Shown here piece after piece: positions 55,551 to 64,000 of a DNA stretch of 64,000 nt. This stretch comes from Trichoplusia ni. Taxonomy: Eukaryota > Arthropoda > Insecta > Lepidoptera > Noctuidae. The stretch is from contig NC_039480.1 in NCBI RefSeq assembly GCF_003590095.1, forward strand, positions 19,445,328 through 19,509,327. The letters are read 5' to 3'. The notes under the pieces were generated by a model. The model saw only the letters and a list, made by a program, of their open reading frames with translations, did no database searches and was not told the DNA's origin. How positions within the stretch are numbered: the stretch's first letter is position 1; every line of letters begins with the position of its first letter. Position numbers and translations under genes: made by a program.

Positions 55551-56124
55551 GATTTGTTACTGTAATTTTTGGAAGTAAATAAACCTTGCTTTTATTTATA
55601 ATACTAATTGTAAAAGCCCGTTAAATTATATCCCTTTTTTGATATTCTACATATTTAACAACTTATTTCGTTAAATCTTAAGATTCATTTGAAAACCTCA
55701 GATTTAACAATATTCAGGCTTTACAATAACCCAATTTGATAAAAAGTCTATGAGGTTGTATTACCAGGAAACAATTAATATGTAACACCGTAAGGATAAA
55801 TTTAATAATAATGTTTCTTTTTGTTTTCCTATAGCTATCCTTAAATTTATAACTAACTGATCCTTGGTTGGTATTTTCACAAATTTTCTGCCTATTTTCA
55901 CAAATACATTGTTTGTCCATAAATGTTTAAATGAACAGTGACACAGCAGATTATTATTAAAATACACACTATTATGTAAATGTACTTATATTGAAATAAC
56001 AATTTAAATAATATGTATTGTGTAGTCTTTTGTAGATGATATAGAGCAAAAAAAAACTGGCCTTACATACCTTAAATACCTAGTTATCAGGTAATTTTTT
56101 TTAAAGTACTAAACTTTGCTGGGG

Positions 56125-56265
56125 AAGGCTTCCAGTCTAACCGGATTCAGCTAAGTACCAGTGTTTTACAAGGAGCGACTGCCTATCTGACCTCCTCAAC
56201 CCAGTTACCTGGGCAACACAATACCCCTTATGTTCTAACTACCCATAATGACTGTCAAAGATGGA
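56125..56265 (+). repeat. family B repeat, truncated
   Basis: GGCTTCCAGTCTAACCGGAT through CAAGGAGCGACTGCCTATCT to TGACTGTCAAAGATGG. Confidence 0.75.
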
Positions 56266-56752
56266 CAATGTTTTTACAGGCATTTTTTTATTTTGATTTT
56301 CTTAAGTTTGTCTTTATTTTGTAAAACATAGTTAACATTTGAGACTAGTATTTTGAGGGAGGCAATAGACTTTTGTGTTGATCTGTTAGAAGGACTGGAT
56401 GTTATTCAAATATCCTTAGCTAAGCACTAACAATAATCGCTAAGCAACAAAATCAATAAACTATTTACATGAATTTATTATCTAACATCTCAGAAATAAA
56501 GTTCTTGAAATATCTATTATTCAAAACTAGATTCCTTGACAAATATAATAATATGCTGATAAGGAGGTCCGATATTCTCGAAAGAAAGTGCTAAATAACC
56601 GAAAAATAAAAAAATAAATTCGGTATACGTACGTGCAAGCCAAAATGAAAACTACGTCTGAATTTATTCATAGAATAATACAGAATAACGTCTGAATTCG
56701 TGATTATATTGTTTGTAAGTTAAATAATGTTAATAAAAGAGTAAATACTCAC

Positions 56753-56830
56753 CAATGTAACAAGTCCAAGTTGAATTATTTACACTTTACTTTGAATTCA
56801 CAGTGCGTATCACGGATTTTACAGTTACAC
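56753..56830 (-). other. probable non-coding first exon of VPS50
   Basis: On the - strand a strong donor (CATTG then GTGAGTATTT) lies at 56753/56752 and could splice to the acceptor at 55333. The joined transcript would carry an in-frame TGA just before the ATG at 55326, consistent with a 5' UTR junction. The upstream limit (transcription start) is a guess. Confidence 0.45.
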
Positions 56831-57761
56831 ATTGTCTACGGTAATTAATGAGGGAAAAACTATTTTTACTGTAAATGTTATGTTGTTTTATATTATTTCT
56901 AAACTTGATTACAGACTCAAGTTAAAATAAAGCTATAAATTATTTTGAAACAATGACATTTCCAGACAATACGGAATAAATCCACGGAATACGGATGGCG
57001 GAAGACAATTTGAATGACAATGTAAATCATAACATTGCTTAGTGATGTACAAGTGTTTGTTAAAAAAATATCTCTTTCTTTAGTCGATTTATGACTATTT
57101 TGAAGCTATAGTTACAAAGACTAAACTAAATACAACTAAACAATTTTTACTGCCCTCAGAAATGTCAGAATCGGATATAATTAAATTGGTGAAACATTAA
57201 AAATCGTAATCATCCTGTAGCTTAACTGTTACTGTTTACGTTCTTTCAATTTATTATTGTAAGTTTCTTGAAGAGGATTTATAATTATTTTTTTAATAGC
57301 CATTTACTCACAAAAGCCCAACTAGTCTCGGACCCAACCGGAGTCCTGAATGATATCATAAGCGAACGATGCGGCGCCGCGGCGCCGGCGTGGTCGCAAC
57401 CCCACCGCTTTTTTTATTTAGTAATTAGTTGTGAATTTGGTACATCGACTAAAAGCTTTGCGTGGATTATTTTGACTGGTAACCATTGACACATGGTGAC
57501 GTACTGTTACAATCCTTTACACTGTCTCGAATAAACGCTCAGTGTTGTGGATTAGATATTATAGTAGATTTTGTTAGATATATATCTGACATGTACCGTA
57601 TAACATTACATACTTCCTGAGACTTCAATTCTAATGAGTAAAAATATTTAAATAATAAATTCATTGCTGAATTTGAATAACAATTCCACAACTTGGCTGC
57701 ATGATCAAGGAATACCAGTGCCTCTAGTTGTAATTCTATTTTGTAAAACAACAGTAGTGCT

Positions 57762-57769
57762 TGACGTCA
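57762..57769. promoter_or_regulatory. palindromic CRE (TGACGTCA)
   Basis: A perfect CREB/ATF consensus 90 bp upstream of the ATG at 57860 and about 0.9 kb from the VPS50 5' end on the other strand. The site is seen; its use is inferred. Confidence 0.4.
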
Positions 57770-57859
57770 TGCGAGCGATGAGTATTTAGCGACAGTGGTT
57801 TCATTATTTAGTGGTGTTTAAGTGGACTTAATATTGATGTTTCTTGTGAAATAGCAAAA

Positions 57860-57901
57860 ATGGAGACTGAAAGGATGATAGAAGACACTATGCCACCCCA
57901 G
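57860..57901 (+). CDS. first coding exon (14 codons) of an unidentified gene
   Basis: ATG in a good context (CAAAAATGG) starts METERMIEDTMPPQ, ending CCCCAG before a strong donor GTAAGG at 57902, phase 0. It lies downstream of a CRE and a leader with no long ORF. The acidic, hydrophilic peptide has no recognisable motif and is too short to name. A possible acceptor (GTGTTTTAG before 61412) would give about 18 more codons then a stop, which looks unconvincing, so the rest of the gene is more likely beyond 64000. The head-to-head position with VPS50 suggests a shared promoter region. Confidence 0.45.
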
Positions 57902-60442
57902 GTAAGGAAGGAAACTTTAAATGGAACAACCCGTAATGTCATGATGGTTCGTCCGCCATATTTACTTTTACCATTATTCGCTTGGACTATTTTGTGTTTT
58001 TATGACCAATCTGATAACAAATGTAATTTTGGAACGATTAGTTTTCTCCCCAATCGTTAGTGCATTGTTTGTGTAACCTTATATGGATAGCTATGTGTTA
58101 GATATTTCGTGTATAGTCGCGTACCAATTTTTTAAGTCATTCTGCAATGCGGATCTTGGGGATTTACTTTTTTTGTATGACTCCCGTTGCATTATTCGGT
58201 AATTGTTGCGTTGTTCACCTAATATACAGTACCAATATAAATTTTCAGTCGATAGTTTGCTTATAAGACATCCCGTTAACAAATTGTTACGTTCGTAAGA
58301 CCGTCACGTTTCACAGGAAACGATGTAATAAAAACATAATTCTCTTTTATAAACAACCTTTTTTTTGTATCGAAAGTTGAACAGTGACTCGTTCCATTCA
58401 GGCACATTTGATAACTTTTTAATTTTCGTAATATAGTTTTTTGAAAAAGGAATGTTTGTGCCACTTTCTATGCTGTGTACACGTATTTTGCAACTACCAT
58501 CACTAATTTAAAAAGTTTGGTGTTTTGTCTTTTGATATTTATTTCATAATATGTAGTTTTATTTCATAATTAACAGGTTTTCTCACTAAAATATTCAGTG
58601 TAAATTGTAATTAAGCACAAAAAAGTATACATAACATTAATTAACATTAAGAAAATAGATTTAATGAATAAATTTTACATAATTATAACATTTTTGTTTT
58701 ATTGTAACTTTAAACTATGTGCAGTCTACTAAATATTGTACATAATAACAAATTAACATAATAAGTCTTAATATTTTATAATAGAGTAATGTGATTGATG
58801 ACTAATTAATGTGGCAACAAGAAAATAAACAAAAAATATAAATACCCTCTACAGTTTTATAGTAATATCCTGAAATACCTTTATTCTGCTTTAAAATGTA
58901 CTAAATATCAAAGTTGTTTAAAGCACTCTATAGCTATAGAATAACTAGAATAAAACAATTTACATGACCTTTCAATTATAATATCTAAACTTTTTCATCT
59001 AAATCTAGTATAAGATAAGAATTTTGTTTTAAAAATACATTAATTCATAAGGTTTGATCATATAATGACTACTAAGAAGCACTTTTAGCATCTTTCCATA
59101 CAAATTCTACACTGCTTTCTAAACACTCTAGATGTAAAGAAGAAATACTTTTCAAGTATAAAATAAATATTCTTATTATGCTACTAATTAGAAAGATAGA
59201 ATATTCTTATTTATTTATTTAATTATCACACTAATCTACCATTACAGGTTACTTAATTAGCTAGGACTAAACAAAGGTCTAAGTATTTATGTGAACTAGG
59301 GTTTCAAAGATTGAATTATCATGCACATAGTTGCAGGTCTAAATTCAAGCAACTGTTTTAATATTGTAATTTTCTGATAATTCTGATATGCATAGGCAAT
59401 AAGTTAGCCTGATACACATGCCCATATTGCACATATTATTAATTACAAATAGTTGTTAGGTGCCAAAATTTAAAGAGCAGTTTTAGAATACTAAAGTTCG
59501 GATTAAGCAGAACCTTTGTTCAGCCATCAAAAGTCATTTATACCAATTATACTACTAAGGAGCACTTTTTGAAGGTCAGATTACATTGGACAGCACCCAG
59601 TTTCGCCCACCCTTCACCGCTTCCTAAGTGATTTGCTGTGAGAGAAGAAATGGTACAACAAGCTTCTCAGCAGTACGCTGCTTTTCCATTTGAAGATACT
59701 AAGTCACCAACTCCTGATCAGCAATATCTTTCTATTTAAAACAACAAAGTTCATGAAAAAATAAAAAAAAACTCCTTTAAGCACAAAAAAAATGCAAATC
59801 ATTGAACTCTGCACAATTTGTTTGCTACATTCTAGCATGATTAAGGCAATTTTAGATGAATCATTCCTTCATATTGATGAGAATTTCTTTACCTCAATAG
59901 AAAATGTCTCTGAATTTATACTTCAGACAAAAACTTTAAATATTTACATGTTTTCTCTAAATAAAATGTAAAAAATAATAATAAACCGCTTATTTGTCAC
60001 AAATTTAATGTTATATAGTTAATGATGTTATTAACGAAACACATTAATTACTGAAGGTACTTTTACTGATTCCCAAACTTGGAAAACTCTGTCAAAAATT
60101 TCATATAAGTCAAATGGGTATAAGTGCTCTGATTGGTAAAGTCTTTTATATAATCAATGTAATTTTGTTTGATGTTAAATTAAAGCTTATATCTTCAAAA
60201 AATATTGGTGCATGCCAAGATTTGAACCTAAATCATATTGCTAGCCTTTAACTACTTGTTGCATGCTATTTATTTCGCATCAAAGCTTATAGGTGTATAT
60301 CGACATTAGTCCATGCATTTATGAGCTAAAATCCTCGAAATATACACACACTATACATGATTAAACTTGTAAGTTTTCTCACTAGTCTATACCGTCCCAG
60401 TGCTGGTCATAACTCATTCCAAATTCCTGATACCAACTTGAA
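57902..60442 (+). other. AT-rich intron-like region, no recognised content
   Basis: About 2.5 kb, strongly AT-rich between 58500 and 60400. I see no coding exon and no clear transposon ends. A less AT-rich patch at about 59580-59720 contains CTTCTCAGCAGTACGCTGCT, which I associate with a moth repeat but cannot classify. Confidence 0.45.
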
Positions 60443-60927
60443 TCTTATACGTATATAAAACTCCCATGTCATGATGTTAGTTACCATACTCCTCCGAAAC
60501 GGCTCTACAGATTTTTAACAAATTTTATATGTGTACTAGCTGACCCGGCAAACGTTGCTTTGCTGTATGTATTTTTGATGCCACATTATAAAAAAAATAA
60601 AAACAAACAATTTTGTCCAAAAAATAATATATTTTTATTTTAGTGTGAGCAGCCCTTATCACTTAGGGGTATGAAAAATTGATGTTGTTCTATTCTCAGA
60701 CCAGCCCAATATGTATACAAAATTTCATAAAAATCGCTCAAGCCGTTTCGGAGGAGTACGGTAACTAACATCGTGACACGGGAATTTTATATATTAGATT
60801 TAGTAGGTCTGAGAATCGGCTACTATCTATTTTTCATAACCCTAAGTGATGAGGGTCCACCCTTAATATTTTGTATCCACTAAGATCACCGACTGTCAGG
60901 CGGTACGTAGTTCGCCGGGACAGCTAG
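60443..60927 (+). mobile_element. Helitron interrupted by a second Helitron
   Basis: The outer element starts TCTTATACGTATATAAAAC after A and ends with the hairpin GGCGGTACGTAGTTCGCC, then GGGACAGCTAG before T. Its own body continues on both sides of the insertion (60443-60535 and 60799-60927). No ORF, so non-autonomous. Confidence 0.82.
60536..60798 (-). mobile_element. inner Helitron nested in the outer one
   Basis: On the - strand it starts TCTAATATATAAAATTCCCG and ends GGGTCAGCTAG, precisely between A and T of the host Helitron with no target duplication. It is related to the element at 30101-30386. Confidence 0.82.
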
Positions 60928-60984
60928 TTTATCTATAAAACTTTTACTGTCAAGTTAAAATCCTACGAAGTAATCCTACATATG

Positions 60985-61190
60985 ACTAATATTATAAACG
61001 TGAACATTTGTGAATGTATGGATGTTTAGACGTTTGTTCCTCTTTCACTAAAAAACCACTGAAGAGATTAATACGAAACTAGGTACACAGATAGCTAATA
61101 ACCAGGATTAACACAAAGAATAGTTTTTAACCCGATTTTATGATCCCATGGGATCATTTTAGATTTTTGTGGGTCTGTGGGCAAAAGGAA
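60985..61190 (+). repeat. Helitron-like family F copy
   Basis: GACTAATATTATAAACGTGA start, then AAACCACTGAAGAGATTAAT and a degraded end without a clear CTAG. Confidence 0.6.
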
Positions 61191-61507
61191 TCTAATCAAT
61201 TTCATTAATCAAAGTGCTTACAGTTATATTATTAGTTGAACAATTTGTGGAATTTCATTTACCTAATGTTGTGACCTTGACCTGATTTAAATACTTAATT
61301 GTGTTACTATAATTACTGATTTATAATAATATGTATTGTTAGTTATTTAAAGTTAATTATTGTGGTTTAAAACTACTATTAAAATGTTAAGCATTGTTCT
61401 GGTGTTTTAGGTTTTTCGGGTACTCCTTCAGAGGAAAAGTTTCTTAACTCTACCGAGACTCTTTTGATATGTGTCTGCTTTCTGGTCGTCTATCGGTATC
61501 TCATAAA

Positions 61508-61668
61508 TCATGATAGCTAGGTTAAGGTCACCACGACAAACCCATTGACTGCGGCGTCGCGGGTTGGATCCCCGCGTAGCTGAAGCATTTGCGTGATCTA
61601 CGAATGCTTGTTCTGAGTCTGGGTGTCCACGTGAAACCGCCCGCGACACAAGGAATAAATTCCTTAAA
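61508..61668 (+). repeat. tRNA-derived SINE, family D
   Basis: Decayed B box GGGTTGGATCCCCGCG, AATGCTTGTTCTGAGTCTGG and a CCGCGACACAAGGAATAAA tail. Confidence 0.7.
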
Positions 61669-61794
61669 ACAAAACAAAAACGGTTGAAATTGTCAGGTAA
61701 CAGAATTGAGGTTGTTTTTTTGGGAAATATTTTGTGTCTTTCTATTTGTACGGCACCCTCAATGTCGCAAGTCCGTCTCGCACTTATCCAAATT

Positions 61795-61935
61795 TTCGAC
61801 TGCATCATAGTTTCTATACGGACGGACCGTAATCCAACAGCAAATTGCAGTTCAAGTGCAGTTTGAATGCAGTTGACAGAACTGCAAACCTAACGAGCAG
61901 TCAGATTGCACTCCGACTGCAATTGGCCAACTGTC
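61795..61935. repeat. element with iterated TGCAGTT motifs
   Basis: At least six TGCAGT/ACTGCA/TGCACT motifs in 140 bp, similar to 11430-11585; GGACGGACCG at the left may be part of a terminal repeat. Confidence 0.4.
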
Positions 61936-62014
61936 CATAGCTGGGGTTCCCAAGTTATCAGGGATTACTTTTAGATCATTTTTGTTAGCGAGGACCACCT
62001 TGTATTTTTTTTTC

Positions 62015-62250
62015 CTAGCCCATTGTGTCCCACTGCTAGGCAAAGGCCTCACCCAAATCCTTCCACGATTCTCTATTCTGGGCCGCATGGAACCAGGTTC
62101 GCGGTAGGCGTTAAGGTCGTCTCGCCACCGCTTCCTAGGTCACCTACGACGACGCCGTCCATCCGCTGGCTCCCATAGAGTGGTGACTCTCCATGCGGCT
62201 GACGTGACCCGCCCAATCCCATTTTAGCCTGCCAGCCTTTTTGCCGACGT
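62015..62250 (-). mobile_element. RTE-clade LINE 3' end, best copy
   Basis: On the - strand it reads RLKWDWAGHVSRMESHHS, a hallmark of the RTE pol C-terminus. After a frameshift a frame with RKRWRDDLNAYR and the EAFAQQW-type end follows in the DNA. Non-functional remnant. Confidence 0.75.
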
Positions 62251-62763
62251 CTATAATCCCAGTTTTGGAATTATAATGATTATAAAAAGTGCAATCGCAA
62301 AGGGTTTCGCACCAATAGCTATAAGAAAAACAATGTTCCAAAAATATTTTGTATACCAAATTTTTTTTTTTTACCACCCATGTAATTTCATCGGGCCGAA
62401 TGCTAGTGGTTAGTACTCTCTTCTATTAAGGTTTAATTTAGTGCCCAATCACTAAAGGACCACGTTTTGGCTTCTGCTGACCACTGATGGTCCACGGACC
62501 ACTGGTTAAAAACCTCTGATCTAGACTCTAAAAGGCAGTCCATAGATCTAAATGTCTATGAATCCAGGGCAAAGACCTCCCATCTATACTACGTCCAAAG
62601 ACCATTTAATGACACTACTTAATGTTTATAAATTGATAAGCCGCAAAATGAACTATTAATAATAAAACATTGTTTTTGTAAGAGACGTGATAGAAAAAAT
62701 AAGTTTTGAATTATCGTGTTGCATGTTTATAATAATAACAAGAAATATGTGAAGATAAATTAT

Positions 62764-63567
62764 TAGAGATGCGCCGAATAACTATTCGGTATTCGGTATT
62801 CGGCGTATTCGGCAATTTTTTCACTATTCGTATTCGGCCGAATTATTCGGTTTGGTGCCGAATATATTCGGTTCTTTTTTTTTTTCTCCGCCCCATTACC
62901 CGATGTAGAACTAAAAGATATAACTTATTCTGTTATAAGTCTACGGAATACTATGAAAAAATTGTTGAATTAAGATAATAAAATGAAAGCAAATAAACTT
63001 TAACTCAGAGTTAATTTTTAACTAAAAAAAAAAAAACAACATGTTTATTTCTTAAACAACAACATTTTACTTACACCTTTCTAGTCAATAATTATTTAAA
63101 ACAAATATTTCAACCATAGAACAAGATAATAATCTCTACTAATATTATAAATGCCAAAGTAACTCTGTCTGTCTGTCTGTCTGTTACACTTTCACGTCTA
63201 AACCACTGAACTGATTTTAATAAAATTTGGTACAGCGATAGAGTTGACCTTGAGAAAGAACATAGAATAGTTTTTATCCCGGACTTTTGAAGAGTTCTCT
63301 TGGAAACGCGATATAACCGACCTCGACGCGGGCGAAAAGCTAGTAATATTTATTTCTGAAATTAAACAGTTAACACTTAAAAACTAATTTTTTTTTAAAT
63401 ATTTAATCTTGCGGGCGGCAAGTAAGGACATGTTGCAACATGTTTACGCGACGAGGCAAAAAAAATTGAACCGAATAGTTCGGCCGAATATTCGGTTCGG
63501 TAAACTTTAAACCGAATAGTATTCGGCATTCGGTTATTCGGTGAAACCACTATTCGGCGCATCTCTA
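62764..63567. mobile_element. hAT-type MITE with 8-bp target duplication, carrying a nested Helitron
   Basis: Ends TAGAGATGCGCCGAATA (left) and TATTCGGCGCATCTCTA (right) are inverted repeats. They are flanked by the exact 8-bp duplication TAAATTAT (62756-62763, 63568-63575), diagnostic of hAT transposons. Subterminal regions on both sides repeat ATTCGG/CCGAAT many times. A Helitron sits at 63133-63343. No transposase ORF. Confidence 0.9.
63133..63343 (+). mobile_element. 211-bp Helitron nested in the hAT MITE (family F)
   Basis: Starts TCTCTACTAATATTATAAAT after A and ends CGGGCGAAAAGCTAG before T. Contains a short (CTGT)n microsatellite near its 5' end. Confidence 0.8.
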
Positions 63568-63885
63568 TAAATTATTTTTAATGGAAAATGGTCAACCATC
63601 TTTATAAATGGACCAAACGTTCAACTTTTTATAGTTTCGTCTAACGGCAACGGTAATACGACATCTTTATCCTTTGGGTAATAAACACTTCTGCAGTAAT
63701 GAATTGAATGTGAAGCGGCTGGATTCACGAACATTATTATATCATCGACTCGTATTTGCCCATTTTTTTTCAAAGAAATAAAATATACCAGCCTGTATAC
63801 GTCCTATAAGTGGTGCCTCAAACCGGATACGGAAAGAAGTATAGGGAAGGTTTGAGCAGTGTTTTTCAGTTATTGTATCTAATAC

Positions 63886-64000
63886 TAGCTGTTGCCTGCG
63901 ACTTCGTCTCCGTGGGTAGAAGATACAAATTATGATTTAGGTATACCTGACCCGTTTTTTTTTACATTTTCCATTGTATCTTAGCTCCTATTAGTCGCAG
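63886..64000 (-). mobile_element. family A Helitron, cut by window edge
   Basis: CTAG after A at 63885, then CTGTTGCCTGCGACTTCGT and the family body up to the end of the window. Confidence 0.75.

Noticed and set aside
59648..59737. 29-codon ORF (MVQQASQQYAAF..)
   Set aside because: Lies in a segment resembling a dispersed moth repeat; no support as a gene.
61412..61470. possible second exon for the gene starting at 57860
   Set aside because: An acceptor-like TTTTAG exists, but the frame closes after about 18 codons and shows no conserved motif.

Overview
The window is animal nuclear DNA from a moth (Lepidoptera, probably a noctuid). The evidence is AT-rich non-coding DNA, short GT-AG spliced exons, insect-type proteins, and a dense load of short interspersed repeats of a kind I know from noctuid genomes (Helitrons ending ..CTAG, tRNA-derived SINEs, palindromic MITEs, RTE LINE 3' ends). 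The order and clade call is an inference from recall, not from a search.

Six host genes can be read with high confidence. From left to right they are: Chip/LDB (LIM-domain-binding cofactor, 8 coding exons, + strand, 1176-12880); TRAP-delta/SSR4 (translocon-associated protein, 3 exons, +, 18300-30623); COA4 (cytochrome c oxidase assembly factor, 2 exons, +, 31343-31913); METTL17/Rsm22 (mitoribosome assembly factor, single exon, +, 32405-33727); a secreted DNA/RNA non-specific endonuclease of the insect dsRNase family (8 exons, +, 35375-44987); and VPS50/syndetin (EARP tethering subunit, 3 coding exons, - strand, 49220-55326). A seventh gene starts at 57860 (+); only its first 14 codons are recognisable and it probably runs out of the window. 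COA4 and METTL17, two mitochondrial genes, sit about 0.4 kb apart.

The introns hold most of the mobile DNA. TRAP-delta intron 1 contains an intact 4.24-kb Ty1/copia element (19459-23699, antisense) with identical 110-bp LTRs, an ATAAA target duplication and a primer site matching the anticodon arm of initiator tRNA-Met. TRAP-delta intron 2 contains a 5.5-kb LINE (24381-29917, antisense) inserted inside a terminal-inverted-repeat element (24350-30036). The LINE has a CCHC ORF1 and a broken ORF2 (endonuclease, RT, RNase H). A short Helitron follows at 30101-30386. Nested insertions recur near the right edge: a Helitron inside a Helitron (60443-60927) and a Helitron inside a hAT-type MITE (62764-63567).

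Chip exon 5 is flanked on both sides by local tandem duplication: a 173-bp SINE-like unit before it, and after it a 128-bp unit that includes the exon's 3' end and its splice donor, present in three identical copies.

I saw no CRISPR array, prokaryotic operon, rRNA or convincing functional tRNA gene. Nothing here is a clear previously undescribed biological system; the most unusual observations concern splice-site duplication and nested elements.
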